From contig JAEELJ010000082.1 in NCBI GenBank assembly GCA_016288855.1, positions 1 through 47,678 of the forward strand: DNA of 47,678 bases, read 5' to 3'. How positions within the stretch are numbered: the stretch's first letter is position 1; each line of letters opens with the position of its first letter. A model generated the notes under the pieces. It was given only the letters and a program-made list of their open reading frames with translations. It made no database searches and had not been told where the DNA came from. This DNA is from Acholeplasmatales bacterium. Its GTDB lineage: Bacteria; Bacillota_I; Bacilli_A; Acholeplasmatales; Anaeroplasmataceae. Below, in pieces: positions 27,219 to 38,712 of the stretch. The translations under genes and the position numbers were made by a program.

Positions 27219-27247
27219 TGCCTAAACCTAGGCATTATTTTTTTTGT
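27214..27247 (+). terminator. terminator containing the CNNM-gene stop codon
   Basis: AATAATGCCTA pairs with TAGGCATTATT, then eight T. The TAA at 27216-27218 is inside the 5' arm. Confidence 0.88.
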
Positions 27248-27322
27248 TCTTGAATAATTATAAATTATTCATAAAGTTTATAAGACTCAAAAAAAATATT
27301 ATAAAAATATCATTTAATTTGA

Positions 27323-27351
27323 TTGCAAAAAAGGTTTTTATAAGTTAAAAT
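27323..27351 (+). promoter_or_regulatory. possible ftsZ promoter
   Basis: TTGCAA, 17 bases, TAAAAT; leader about 43 bases. Confidence 0.4.
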
Positions 27352-27400
27352 TAATATACGATATTAGCGTAAGTTTGGTTGGAAGAAGTGTGATGTTATT

Positions 27401-28714
27401 ATGATTTTTGATGAATTAGATGAATTAGAAGCTGCAAAAACAAAAATTAAAGTTATTGGTGTAGGTGGAGCAGGTAAAAACGCAATTGACCACATGATTG
27501 ATAATGAGGTTAGAGGTGTTGAATTTTACGCTGTAAATACAGATGCTACTGACTTAAGAGTTTCTAAGGCTCCTCATAAATTATTAATAGGAAAAACTAA
27601 GACTCATGGACAAGGTGCAGGTGCTAATCCAGATGTTGGACGTGAAGCTGCAGAAGAATCAGTTGATGATATTCATGATATGATTGGTGATGCACAAATG
27701 GTATTCATTACTTGTGGTATGGGTGGTGGAACTGGTACAGGTGCCGCTCCTGTTATTGCAAGAATTGCAAGAGAGCACGAATGCTTAACTGTTGGTGTAT
27801 GTACAAAACCATTTAATTTCGAAGGACCAACACGTATGGAAAATGCGATTGTAGGTTTAGAGGATTTAAGAGAATATGTTGATACATTAATTGTTATTCC
27901 AAACCAACGCTTACTTTCATTAGTTGATGTTCATACTTCTGTATTAAAAGCTTTCCGTGAAGCTGATAATGTATTAAGACAAGCTGTTCAAGGTGTTGCA
28001 GATATTATTACTGTACCTGGATTAATTAATGTAGACTTTGCCGATGTTAAGTCAGTTATGACTGATGCTGGTACAGCCTTATTAGGTATTGGTGTAGGTC
28101 ATGGTGAGAATAGAGCTGTTGAAGCAGCTAGAAATGCTATTCATAGTGCATTACTAGAGGTTACAATTGATGGTGCTACATCAGCTGTTGTTAATATTAC
28201 TGCATCACAAGATTTTACATTAAGAGAAGTAGATGCTGCTATTCAAGAAATCAGAAATAATTCTGGAAAAGAATTAAATATCATTTATGGTTCAGCTATC
28301 AATAATGATTTAGGTGATGAAGTTGTAATCACAGTTATTGCAACAGGTTATGAACTTAAAGCTCGTAACAATGGTTATGATGATTTAGCAGAACAAATTT
28401 ATAGAAACATGAGTGATAAGAATATTACTTATGATGGAATGAATGATGTTGATCCAATTAAATTAGATGAATCTGAACCTGAGGTTGCTGTTGCATCTCA
28501 AGATAGAGTATCAGAATTGTTCGATTCAGGCCTTTCTAAGAAGGAAGAAAGAAGAAGAGCAAAGGAAGAGGCAAAACAGCGTAAGGAAGAAGAAAAGAGA
28601 CTTAAGAAAGAAGAAAAACTTAAATTAAGTCAATCTAAATCTAATAATGAAGAAAAATCTTCATCAGATGATTCAAAGAAATCTAAATTACCTGCATGGT
28701 TACAAAGAAAATAA
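27401..28714 (+). CDS. ftsZ: cell division GTPase FtsZ
   Basis: 437 aa. Tubulin-like GTPase motifs are GVGGAGKNAIDHM, NTDATDL, GMGGGTGTGAAPVIA near 104-118 and FNFEGPTR. The C-terminal ~70 residues are a very charged Lys/Glu-rich linker ending in LPAWLQRK, which fits the conserved FtsZ C-terminal peptide that docks FtsA/SepF. FtsZ assembles the division ring. Here it is a single-gene unit, with no ftsA or wall-synthesis genes next to it, flanked by a CNNM protein gene and a divergently oriented coiled-coil operon. The ribosome site is a modest GGAAGAAG at 27381. Confidence 0.97.
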   Translation: MIFDELDELEAAKTKIKVIGVGGAGKNAIDHMIDNEVRGVEFYAVNTDATDLRVSKAPHKLLIGKTKTHGQGAGANPDVGREAAEESVDDIHDMIGDAQMVFITCGMGGGTGTGAAPVIARIAREHECLTVGVCTKPFNFEGPTRMENAIVGLEDLREYVDTLIVIPNQRLLSLVDVHTSVLKAFREADNVLRQAVQGVADIITVPGLINVDFADVKSVMTDAGTALLGIGVGHGENRAVEAARNAIHSALLEVTIDGATSAVVNITASQDFTLREVDAAIQEIRNNSGKELNIIYGSAINNDLGDEVVITVIATGYELKARNNGYDDLAEQIYRNMSDKNITYDGMNDVDPIKLDESEPEVAVASQDRVSELFDSGLSKKEERRRAKEEAKQRKEEEKRLKKEEKLKLSQSKSNNEEKSSSDDSKKSKLPAWLQRK

Positions 28715-28720
28715 TAATAA

Positions 28721-28747
28721 CGGAAGATTAATTCTTCCGTTTTTTTT
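28721..28747 (+). terminator. ftsZ terminator
   Basis: CGGAAGA-TTAAT-TCTTCCG followed by eight T. Confidence 0.88.
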
Positions 28748-28753
28748 AGCTAA

Positions 28754-28783
28754 TAAAAGACCTTTGACAATAATCAAAGGTCT
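28754..28783 (-). terminator. terminator of minus-strand lipoprotein operon
   Basis: AGACCTTTGA pairs with TCAAAGGTCT; reading on the minus strand it is followed by TTTTATTA. It starts 4 bases after the lipoprotein gene's stop. Confidence 0.8.
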
Positions 28784-28787
28784 TATT

Positions 28788-30404
28788 TTATAAATTATTA
28801 ATATAGTTATCTAATGTGATTAAATCATATAGGTCAGTGTAATTTGTATAAAGATAATCAACATCTATACCATTTTCTATTTGGTTATAAATACCATTAT
28901 CATCTTTAATTACAATTTGTTTTAATGATGATGTTGTAAATGTTGTTCCATCAGGTAATACTTGATACCCTATAACACAAGTTCCACCACCTGATTTTAC
29001 ACCTATAGATTTACCAATATTATGAGCTTTAAATTCTGCTGAAAATAAATTTGCAGCAGAAAAAGTAGAATTACTTGTTAAAAGATAATAATTATATTCA
29101 TTATGTGCTTCATTATCATGAAAGTCTAAATCCTTATCATTATCAAAAATTGCATCATATTTATAATATAGATTGCTATTGTTATATTGATAAGTGAATG
29201 ATAGAGAATCATCAGTTAATAAAGATAATATTTGATATGCTGTAAATACTTCTCCACCAGTATTACAAGTTAAATCAAAAATTATATTTTTAATATTATA
29301 CAGATTTCCTTCATTTAAATTAAATAGATTATCTATAATGTTATATTTATTTGTATCAAAATTATTAAAACATACTAACATGCTATCATCATAAATATAC
29401 GCATTTACATCATTAATAGTTATTTTACCATATTTTTTTGTTAGACTATTTCTTATAGAAATATCATTATTTAATTTTTCTACTAAATTATTATATGAAT
29501 CACTATGTATAATATCATGATCATAATAATTACTTAATGGAGAATAAGTAATTAATGATGTATGTAGGTCATTTAAATTATTAAAATAATTAATTTCAGC
29601 AAATTGATAAGTATCAGAAGAAGTAGATAATATATCATTTTTATAAGTTTCAAATGATGATATTACATTATCTAATGAAGACATATTTTTATATTCTTTT
29701 AATCCATAGAATTGATCTATAAATAATTCAATATAGCTTAAGTTATTTTTTCTTTCCTCTAATGTAGAAATTGAACCTTTAAAGTTTTCATTTATCGCAC
29801 TATATACTAAAGGTAATGGATATCCTTCAAATCCAAATACAGTTTTATCATTATATAATGGATTAAAATAAAAATTTATATTACATGGAGAAGATATTAA
29901 TAAAGATGCAATTGATATTGGTAATAATATCAATCCATCTTCATTAATTATTTTGATATCGTAATCACTTAAATTAATACTTACTTCCTCAAAAGAAGAG
30001 GTAGGTTTAGTAATACTAAACTTTGAAATATATGAGATTCTATCTATTAAATCATATGAATAGAAATTGTAGCTTGATAAAGTTACAATATTTGTTTTTG
30101 AATTGAATATCATATAATTATTAATATTATTATCTTTATATGATAGCTTAATATAATCATTTTCTTTTTCTATTTCATAAGATAGATTATAGTTATCACC
30201 CATTATCTTAAAGATAGTTGATGGTTCAATATATCTTAAAGAAGAACCTTTAATTTCATATGTTTTATCAGTTGTACCCTGCAAGCTGAAAAATGAAAAA
30301 TAAGTATTTATTTCAGTGATAGAATCATCTTTACTACATGATAATAATAAAAGAATTATAATGCTTAAAATTGTAAAAGAAATCTTTTTAATATATTTAT
30401 TCAT
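28788..30404 (-). CDS. lipoprotein with S41-peptidase-like C-terminal domain
   Basis: 538 aa. A lipoprotein signal is clear: MNKYIKK, a hydrophobic run, then LLSC with the lipid-bearing Cys at 23. The middle is novel-looking and Asn/Tyr/Ser-rich. The C-terminal ~180 residues resemble tail-specific (S41) proteases: IIFDLTCNTGGEVFTA followed by LLTSNSTFSAANLFSAEFKAH, where Ser in TFSAAN matches the nucleophile, then IGVKSGGGTCVIG. The general base is not identified with confidence, so it may be an active protease or a binding relative. It would act on the outer face of the membrane. Its ATG lies 2 bases after the coiled-coil gene's stop, so the two are co-expressed. Confidence 0.75.
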   Translation of the reverse strand: MNKYIKKISFTILSIIILLLLSCSKDDSITEINTYFSFFSLQGTTDKTYEIKGSSLRYIEPSTIFKIMGDNYNLSYEIEKENDYIKLSYKDNNINNYMIFNSKTNIVTLSSYNFYSYDLIDRISYISKFSITKPTSSFEEVSINLSDYDIKIINEDGLILLPISIASLLISSPCNINFYFNPLYNDKTVFGFEGYPLPLVYSAINENFKGSISTLEERKNNLSYIELFIDQFYGLKEYKNMSSLDNVISSFETYKNDILSTSSDTYQFAEINYFNNLNDLHTSLITYSPLSNYYDHDIIHSDSYNNLVEKLNNDISIRNSLTKKYGKITINDVNAYIYDDSMLVCFNNFDTNKYNIIDNLFNLNEGNLYNIKNIIFDLTCNTGGEVFTAYQILSLLTDDSLSFTYQYNNSNLYYKYDAIFDNDKDLDFHDNEAHNEYNYYLLTSNSTFSAANLFSAEFKAHNIGKSIGVKSGGGTCVIGYQVLPDGTTFTTSSLKQIVIKDDNGIYNQIENGIDVDYLYTNYTDLYDLITLDNYINNL

Positions 30405-30406
30405 AA

Positions 30407-33400
30407 TTAAGCCTTCCTTAAGTTAGATGCTTTCTTAATATATTTACTTTGCTCCTTATCAATTTCAGCAATGTTTTTATTATAATTTTGTAGGATAATA
30501 TCAATTTGATTTTTAGATTTCTTTTTCTTTTGAGAATAGCTTATATGCATTTCTGATATAGAATTATCTATATCCTTATTTCTATCTTTTAAATCTAATA
30601 CTGCAGCTAAATTCTTATGCTTTAGGGCATTAGGTATTCTTTTAATATCTATATCACGTTGCATTAGGTATTCTACTAAATTATTATCACAAATTTGTTT
30701 TTTATTTTGAGCTTCCTTAAAATAAATAAATCTACTATTCTTATATTCTGTCTCAATTCTATTGTTAAATGATAAATAATCCATTTTAATATCATACATA
30801 TTTTGGTTTATTGCATTCAACTCTCTATATAATTGTGTTTCACTATTAGTTAATAATAATTTCTTTTCTTTGTTATCAACTGCGTATGAATTATCAAGTC
30901 TTCTATCATATGTTCTATATAGATGCTCTGTATTGCTTTCTTTTTTTCTTGCAATATTTAAGTCTCTATTTTTAGAACTATATTCTTGTACGAATCTTTG
31001 GTTTTGGTTTCTTAGATTCTTTGAGTTTTCTTTTGCAAGCTCTTTAATAGAAGAAGAGAATGAATTATTAAGAGTAGTTTCGCCAGCCTTATGATATTTA
31101 ATACTTTCTGTTTTAAATGTTTTAATTATAGAATATACATCATAATATATTACATTCATATAATCTCTTAGTGCTATATATTTTTCCTTTAAAGCATCCT
31201 TATATGAATCAAATGGCACTTCAATTTTATTAATATATTGATATTTTTCATCTAATCCTTGAGCTAACTTTTCTGTTAAATCCTGAACCATTGTATTAAG
31301 CTTATATAATGAAACAGTATTAGTTTTTTGCATAGTAGAAATATCTTTTATTTCACGGTTATGTCTTATAACTAAATCCTTTAATTCATTATTTAATCTC
31401 TTAATAGAATTATTATATCCATTTAATAGCTTATTCTTATTTGAAATATCCTTTTTCAATGTTTGAATTTGCTTTAAAAGATCTTGCTTTGATGCAGATT
31501 TATCGTTTTTAACGCCATATAATAGGTTTTGGATTGTTTTGTTTTCTTTATTAATTTCATCCTTTAGAATTTCTATACGCTTTTTAGTATCACTAATGTT
31601 ATTATTGATTCTTAGGTTTTCTTCATTAAAATGGTCATTTGATGAATTAAATGAAACCTCAAATTTAAATGCTGCTTCAAATTTAATTGTTTGATCAATT
31701 AATTCAATAATAACCTTTTTATAATTATCGATACTGATTTTTGCGAATTCATATAATTCAACTTTAATTTTTTCTAAGAATTTTTTATTAAATTCAAAGT
31801 CCTTAGGATTTTTAATATTATCATTAAGTAAAACATTAGTTGTTTTTATTAATATGTTTTCTAATGCGTTAAAGATTATTAAAAGAGAAGAAGTATGATG
31901 ATTAATATCTCTTATTTCATATTCAAATCTTTTTCTTAATGTTTCATTAATTGTCTTTTCTTTCTTATATGTAAATTCCATAAATAATTTTCTAGATTCA
32001 TATTGCTCACGATTTCCTAAAATAGAAATATCGTTATTAACGTTCATAATATGTAAATCTAGCATAATGTTATTTATATTATGCTTACATTCATTAATTG
32101 CACGTCTTGCATCATTTTGTAATTCAATTTTCTTTTGTGAATAATCAAATAATGAATTAGAAATTTTTGTATATATCTCAAGCTGTCTTTCATTATATTC
32201 TAAAAGTTTTTTACATCTTTCAATATATAATGCTCCAGTAACACGTAGATACATAATTTCTTTGTTATGCTTTTTTTGAATCATTTCTGAAACTAATTCT
32301 TTAAGCTTATGAGAAGATTCTATTTCCAAAATACACTTTCTTTTTTCTGTTAAAAGCTTTTCGTTGTTTTTTAGATATTTAGCTTCTAATGCATCCGCTT
32401 TAGCTTCTAATTCATATAATTTCATATCAGATGAGTGTCTGATATGATTAATCTTTTTATTGATTTCATAGCTATCAAGAGATATTTCATAATTTGATAA
32501 AGCATCCGCCTGATTATTCTTTTCCTGATAGTATTTGTTGTCCTTTAATTCGTTTTCGTTATACTTTTTTATGGCAGTTTGTCTTGATGAATCAATTAAG
32601 ATTTTATTTGACTGATATTCATTTACCTTTTTATTGAATTCATTTTCTAAAGTTTTAATTTGCTTTTTAGTTTCATTCATCATATTCTTATAATAAGAAT
32701 ATGATTTTCTTTTAACTTTTTTCATTAAGCAATTTTTATTAATGTTATGACTTTTGTTTAATTCATAAAGCTCTTTTTCTTCCTCTAAATGATTTAAGTA
32801 TAAATCATAATAATTGTTTTCTAGGATTTCATTTGCTTTTTCTACATATAATTCTTTAGCTTCATTATGTCTTTTTAGATTTTGTTCAGTAGAGGTAATG
32901 AATTCCTTATTTGAATCCTGAGCTAGCTTTAAGTATTCATTCTTTTTTGTGTTACGTTCTTCTAATAGCTTATTTTGAGTTTCTTGATAATGTTGCTTAG
33001 AAGTATTAGCCATACTAGAATGAGTAATATTTAATTCTTTAATTTTATTATTTAATTCAATACTTAGATTTCTTTTTTCTTCATTGATTTTTTTAATATC
33101 ATCAATATGATTAAGCCTTAATTCTTCAAGTTGAGATTCAACCTTTTCTAGGCTATATTCATAATTCTTTATTATTTCATCAATTTGAGAATGGAAGATG
33201 TGTTCGTTTTTTTTATGATTCTTTTCAGATTCATCAAGCTTTTTAAATGTTTCTTCGTTATAATTTTCAGCATCCTCATCATATGTATATTTAGCTTCGG
33301 TATATTGGTATGTATATTTTGCAATATCATTTTTAGCATCATTTCTTAGCATATCAATATTTAGGTTAGAAGAATTGATGAATGTATCAGTATCTAATCC

Positions 33401-33766
33401 AAGGTCATCATTTTTATTTTTGTTTGCTTCATATGATTCCTTAATTGAATATTTTTTTGAATCAATTTGTGCTTGAATATCTTGTGTCGCAAGGCTTATT
33501 CTTTTTTGATAATCCTTATTAAGCTCGTTAACTTTTTTATTATGTAATACAAGATCATTTTGGAAAGAATTAGTATTTGTATCAATGACTTTGTTTAATC
33601 TTAGAAGGTTATCACAAATGTGATGATAATTAAGATCAACAATGTCTCTTATTTTATCAACCATAGAAGGAGAAACTGGTGACTTTGAGTCTAGTCCATC
33701 ATATGAATTAATTATTGATTGAAGTTTTAGATTGAATTTGTCTAGATCAATATCAAAATCACTCAT
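30407..33766 (-). CDS. giant coiled-coil protein, unknown function
   Basis: 1119 aa, almost wholly charged helix (Lys, Glu, Asn, Gln with heptad-spaced Leu/Ile/Tyr). No membrane segment, signal peptide, Walker A/B motif or hinge-like globular centre is visible, so it is not an SMC/Rad50 ATPase. An N-terminal ~60 residues (MSDFDIDLDKFNLKLQSII) look less coiled. Runs such as SQIDEIIKNYEYSLEKVESQ and YKKEKTINETLRKRF are typical of long parallel coils. The start is ATG at 33766 after GGGAGGA; an in-frame GTG 7 codons upstream was rejected. It forms an operon with the S41-like lipoprotein, between ftsZ and ruvA, opposite to the flanking genes. A filament or scaffold role is a guess. Confidence 0.85.
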   Translation of the reverse strand: MSDFDIDLDKFNLKLQSIINSYDGLDSKSPVSPSMVDKIRDIVDLNYHHICDNLLRLNKVIDTNTNSFQNDLVLHNKKVNELNKDYQKRISLATQDIQAQIDSKKYSIKESYEANKNKNDDLGLDTDTFINSSNLNIDMLRNDAKNDIAKYTYQYTEAKYTYDEDAENYNEETFKKLDESEKNHKKNEHIFHSQIDEIIKNYEYSLEKVESQLEELRLNHIDDIKKINEEKRNLSIELNNKIKELNITHSSMANTSKQHYQETQNKLLEERNTKKNEYLKLAQDSNKEFITSTEQNLKRHNEAKELYVEKANEILENNYYDLYLNHLEEEKELYELNKSHNINKNCLMKKVKRKSYSYYKNMMNETKKQIKTLENEFNKKVNEYQSNKILIDSSRQTAIKKYNENELKDNKYYQEKNNQADALSNYEISLDSYEINKKINHIRHSSDMKLYELEAKADALEAKYLKNNEKLLTEKRKCILEIESSHKLKELVSEMIQKKHNKEIMYLRVTGALYIERCKKLLEYNERQLEIYTKISNSLFDYSQKKIELQNDARRAINECKHNINNIMLDLHIMNVNNDISILGNREQYESRKLFMEFTYKKEKTINETLRKRFEYEIRDINHHTSSLLIIFNALENILIKTTNVLLNDNIKNPKDFEFNKKFLEKIKVELYEFAKISIDNYKKVIIELIDQTIKFEAAFKFEVSFNSSNDHFNEENLRINNNISDTKKRIEILKDEINKENKTIQNLLYGVKNDKSASKQDLLKQIQTLKKDISNKNKLLNGYNNSIKRLNNELKDLVIRHNREIKDISTMQKTNTVSLYKLNTMVQDLTEKLAQGLDEKYQYINKIEVPFDSYKDALKEKYIALRDYMNVIYYDVYSIIKTFKTESIKYHKAGETTLNNSFSSSIKELAKENSKNLRNQNQRFVQEYSSKNRDLNIARKKESNTEHLYRTYDRRLDNSYAVDNKEKKLLLTNSETQLYRELNAINQNMYDIKMDYLSFNNRIETEYKNSRFIYFKEAQNKKQICDNNLVEYLMQRDIDIKRIPNALKHKNLAAVLDLKDRNKDIDNSISEMHISYSQKKKKSKNQIDIILQNYNKNIAEIDKEQSKYIKKASNLRKA

Positions 33767-33798
33767 TATAAGTCCTCCCTTTCGCACTAATTATATAT

Positions 33799-33804
33799 AT
33801 TATA
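33799..33804 (-). promoter_or_regulatory. possible -10 for the coiled-coil operon
   Basis: Minus-strand TATAAT in the 161-bp divergent region between the coiled-coil gene and ruvA; TTTACT 17 bases upstream is a weak -35. A second TATAAT is at 33790-33795. Confidence 0.4.
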
Positions 33805-33927
33805 TAATTTTTTTCTATTTTAGTAAAGGAAAACACTTATTAAAAGAAAGCTTTTACATGTTTTTTTCAACATGATTTTCTTTTAATTTTTCCTACATTA
33901 TGGTAATATATACTATGGTGATTTGAA

Positions 33928-34488
33928 ATGTACGGATATATTATTGGAACTGTGACAAAAATAACTCCAAAGTTCATAATTGTTGAGAATAATGGTATTG
34001 GCTATATTATTATTGTGCCAAATCCATATAATTATAAATTAGATACTTTATATACAATTTATACATATCAGCATGTGAAAGAGGATGCAATCGAATTATA
34101 TGGCTTTTTATCATGGGATGAGCATGATTTATTCTTAAGACTTATTACTGTTTCTGGAATTGGTCCTAAGAGTGCATTATCAATCCTTGCGGCAGCAACA
34201 GTTTCTGAGGTTGTAAGAGCTATTGAGGCAAGAGATGATAAATATCTTAAGAAATTCCCGGGAATTGGTCCTAAGGCTGCACAACAAATTATCCTAGATT
34301 TAAAAGGAAAATTAGCTGAACCTGAAGATAATTTATCTATTAAAGATTCAAAGCTAAATGATGTTTTAGATGCGTTAGTTGCATTAGGGTATTCTAAAAA
34401 GGAGGTTTCAGGAATCTTAGCTAAGCTTGATAATACAAAGGATGTATCAAGTCTTGTTAAGGATGCGTTAAGATTACTGGTAAAATAA
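33928..34488 (+). CDS. ruvA: Holliday junction branch-migration protein RuvA
   Basis: 186 aa. N-terminal OB fold ([12 protein letters not shown]), two helix-hairpin-helix motifs ([13 protein letters not shown] and [13 protein letters not shown]) and the short C-terminal domain III that contacts RuvB. RuvA tetramers bind four-way junctions. A possible TATACT -10 lies at 33909. First gene of ruvA-ruvB-queA-ppiase-tgt; ruvB starts 2 bases after its stop. Confidence 0.97.
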   Translation: MYGYIIGTVTKITPKFIIVENNGIGYIIIVPNPYNYKLDTLYTIYTYQHVKEDAIELYGFLSWDEHDLFLRLITVSGIGPKSALSILAAATVSEVVRAIEARDDKYLKKFPGIGPKAAQQIILDLKGKLAEPEDNLSIKDSKLNDVLDALVALGYSKKEVSGILAKLDNTKDVSSLVKDALRLLVK

Positions 34489-34489
34489 T

Positions 34490-35509
34490 ATGGTATTAGA
34501 TGATGAAATTTTAGTTGATCCTAATGAACATAAAAGCGATGATTTTGATGAATTATCTATAAGACCTAAAACTTTAAGTGAATATATTGGTCAAGCTGAA
34601 GCAAAGGAAATGCTTGATGTTTATATTAAGGCTGCATTAAAGCGTGATGAGTCATTAGATCATACATTATTATATGGTCCTCCTGGATTAGGTAAAACTA
34701 CATTAGCGCAAATAATTGCTAATGAATTAGGAGTTAATATTAAAACAGTTTCAGGTCCTGCAATTGAAAGAAGCGGTGATTTGGCTGCAATATTATCTAC
34801 ATTAGAAGAAGGTGATGTATTATTTATTGATGAAATACATAGATTACCTAGATATGTAGAAGAGGTTTTATATAGTGCAATGGAAGATTATTCATTAGAT
34901 ATAGTTGTTGGTAAGGATGCCCAAACAAGAACTATAAAAATTGATTTACCACCATTTACACTTGTTGGTGCAACAACTCGCTTTGGAGATTTATCAGCAC
35001 CGCTAAGAGATCGTTTTGGTGTTGTATTAAGATTGGAATATTATACTATAGATGAGCTTGCAAATATAATTAGAAGAACTGCAAAGGTTCATCGAACTAA
35101 AATAGATGAGGATGCAGTATTAGAGCTTGCGAAAAGAAGCAGAGGTACACCTCGTATTGCAAATCGTTTATTTAGAAGAGTTAGAGATTTTGCCGATGTT
35201 AAGAACAACGGAGAAGTTTCAATTGATGTATGTAAGAATGCATTAAATAAGTTAGGAATTGATGAGGATGGCCTAGATTATACAGATTATAAATATTTAG
35301 GTGCAATTATTAATTCATTTAATGGGGGCCCTGTTGGCCTTGAGTCTTTGGCTGCAACTATTTCAGAAGAATCTTCTACTATAGAAGATGTTTATGAGCC
35401 TTACTTATTGCAAGAAGGTTATATTAAAAGAAGCCAAAGAGGAAGAATAGCTACAGAAAAAGCTTATAATAAGCTTGGAATTGAATTCTATAAGGGGATT
35501 TTTGCCTAA
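34490..35509 (+). CDS. ruvB: Holliday junction helicase motor RuvB
   Basis: 339 aa AAA+ ATPase. Walker [12 protein letters not shown], Walker [10 protein letters not shown], sensor [18 protein letters not shown] with the Arg finger region, and the C-terminal winged helix ending [13 protein letters not shown]. It drives branch migration on RuvA-bound junctions. Its TAA overlaps the queA ATG (TAATG). Confidence 0.98.
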   Translation: MVLDDEILVDPNEHKSDDFDELSIRPKTLSEYIGQAEAKEMLDVYIKAALKRDESLDHTLLYGPPGLGKTTLAQIIANELGVNIKTVSGPAIERSGDLAAILSTLEEGDVLFIDEIHRLPRYVEEVLYSAMEDYSLDIVVGKDAQTRTIKIDLPPFTLVGATTRFGDLSAPLRDRFGVVLRLEYYTIDELANIIRRTAKVHRTKIDEDAVLELAKRSRGTPRIANRLFRRVRDFADVKNNGEVSIDVCKNALNKLGIDEDGLDYTDYKYLGAIINSFNGGPVGLESLAATISEESSTIEDVYEPYLLQEGYIKRSQRGRIATEKAYNKLGIEFYKGIFA

Positions 35510-36540
35510 TGTTAAGAACAGAAGATTATGATTATAATTTACCTGAGGAGTTAATTGCTCAAACTCCTTTAAAGGATAGAAGTGGTTCAAGATTAATGAT
35601 CTTGGATAGAAAAAATAAAAAATTTAGTGATCATCATTTTAAAGAAATAATTGATTATTTAACTCCAAATGATGTTTTAGTTTTAAATGATACAAAGGTT
35701 ATACCTGCAAGATTAATTGGTGAAAAGGAAGAAACACACGCATCAATTGAGGTATTATTATTAAAGGATTTAGGTGATAACGTTTGGGAATGCTTAACTA
35801 GACCTCAAAAAAGAGTACATGAAGGAACAATTGTTTCATTTGGTGATGGAAAGCTTAAAGCTCAATGTATTAAGAAGTTTGATGAAGGTATCACACATTA
35901 TAAGCTAATTTATGATGGTATTTTAGTTGAAATACTAGATCAGCTTGGTGAAATGCCTTTGCCACCATATATTCATGAAAAATTAAAGGATAAGGATAGA
36001 TATCAAACAGTATATGCTAAGAACCCAGGTAGTGCAGCTGCACCTACTGCAGGATTACATTTTACTCCTGAGCTTTTAGAACAAATAAAGGCTAAGGGTA
36101 TTGAACTTATTTATGTAACATTAAATGTTGGTTTAGGTACATTTAGACCAGTTACTGAAGAAGATGCTTCAAAGCATGAAATGCATACTGAGTTATATCA
36201 AATATCTAAGGAAGCTGCAGAAAGATTAAATGCTGCCAAAAAGGCTGGTAAGAGAATTGTTGCGGTAGGTACTACATCAACAAGAACATTAGAAGCTGCG
36301 TATAGAGATGAATTAGGTGGATTTGAGGCATGCTGTGAAAATACATCAATTTTTATTTATCCAGGATATAAGTTTAAGGCAGTAGATGCACTTATTACTA
36401 ATTTCCATTTACCTAAATCTACATTAATTATGTTGGTATCTGCACTTGCAGGAAGAGAATTTATTTTAGATGCATATAAGCACGCAGTTGAAGAAAAATA
36501 TCGTTTCTTCTCATTTGGTGATGCAATGTTTATTGAATAA
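35509..36540 (+). CDS. queA: S-adenosylmethionine:tRNA ribosyltransferase-isomerase
   Basis: 343 aa, full length. [46 protein letters not shown] and [10 protein letters not shown] are family signatures. It makes epoxyqueuosine in tRNA after Tgt has inserted preQ1. The ruvB-queA-tgt order is common in Firmicutes; here a cyclophilin gene sits between queA and tgt. Confidence 0.97.
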   Translation: MLRTEDYDYNLPEELIAQTPLKDRSGSRLMILDRKNKKFSDHHFKEIIDYLTPNDVLVLNDTKVIPARLIGEKEETHASIEVLLLKDLGDNVWECLTRPQKRVHEGTIVSFGDGKLKAQCIKKFDEGITHYKLIYDGILVEILDQLGEMPLPPYIHEKLKDKDRYQTVYAKNPGSAAAPTAGLHFTPELLEQIKAKGIELIYVTLNVGLGTFRPVTEEDASKHEMHTELYQISKEAAERLNAAKKAGKRIVAVGTTSTRTLEAAYRDELGGFEACCENTSIFIYPGYKFKAVDALITNFHLPKSTLIMLVSALAGREFILDAYKHAVEEKYRFFSFGDAMFIE

Positions 36541-36558
36541 TATTTAAGGAGATATAAT

Positions 36559-38195
<1,637 letters not shown>

Positions 38196-38230
38196 TTATA
38201 AAAACGTTTTAATTTTCTTTTAAGTAAAAC

Positions 38231-38259
38231 TTGAATAAAATCTTTTAAATTTATATAAT
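38231..38259 (+). promoter_or_regulatory. promoter for EIIB-like gene and ptsH
   Basis: TTGAAT, 17 bases, TATAAT. Leader about 65 bases; AGGT at 38321 precedes the ATG. Confidence 0.7.
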
Positions 38260-38330
38260 ATAAATAGTATAAATATATAAGCTAATTATTATTGGAATAA
38301 AATTCGATGATAGAAAGATAAGGTATTATT

Positions 38331-38696
38331 ATGACTCCATTACAAATTGTACTATTTATAGTTCTTCCAGTATTAGTTCTTATAGCAGCAGGAATTGTTG
38401 TTGCTAAAGTACTAAAGATTAATAAAAAGAATAAATCAAATAAGCCAAAGATTAAAGTGGATGATGAATTTATTACAAATCTTATAGAATTATATGGTGG
38501 AAGTAGTAATATAGTTGATGTTGTAGTTGATAACGGTAGATTAAATATTACAATTTCTGATTTAGATAAAGCTAATTTAAATGGATTAAAAGAGATTGCA
38601 ACAAATGGTGTATTTGTTACAGGATCTACAATAAAAACATTATTTAGATTAGATTCTGAGTTAATTAAAAAGGCTATTTTAAATAGATTAAATTAA
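38331..38696 (+). CDS. membrane-anchored PTS EIIB-like protein lacking the phosphocysteine
   Basis: 121 aa. One N-terminal membrane helix (about 4-28), a Lys/Asn-rich linker, then residues 44-120 resembling the EIIB domain of glucose-family PTS permeases. By eye it aligns without gaps to the E. coli PtsG EIIB segment from GG-x-x-NI (here 56-61) through RL (70-71) and GLK (85-87) to GVxVxGS (93-99) and F (105). The phosphorylated Cys of the family, in the C-I-T-R-L motif, is replaced by Asp67 (VVDNGRLNI), so it cannot carry phosphate as a thiophosphate. ptsH starts 16 bases later, in the same transcript. A regulatory or sensory role in the PTS is inferred, not shown. Shorter than YajC-type proteins and not matching them. 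Confidence 0.65.
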   Translation: MTPLQIVLFIVLPVLVLIAAGIVVAKVLKINKKNKSNKPKIKVDDEFITNLIELYGGSSNIVDVVVDNGRLNITISDLDKANLNGLKEIATNGVFVTGSTIKTLFRLDSELIKKAILNRLN

Positions 38697-38712
38697 AAAG
38701 GAGACTATAGTT

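Noticed and set aside
30407-33766. SMC/Rad50-type ATPase
   Set aside because: No Walker A, signature or Walker B motif is present at either end, and no hinge domain is seen.
38196-38250. Terminator after tgt
   Set aside because: TTATAAACTATAGTTATAA is self-complementary but leaves no loop, and TTTAAGTAAAACTTGAA is weak; neither has a proper T run.
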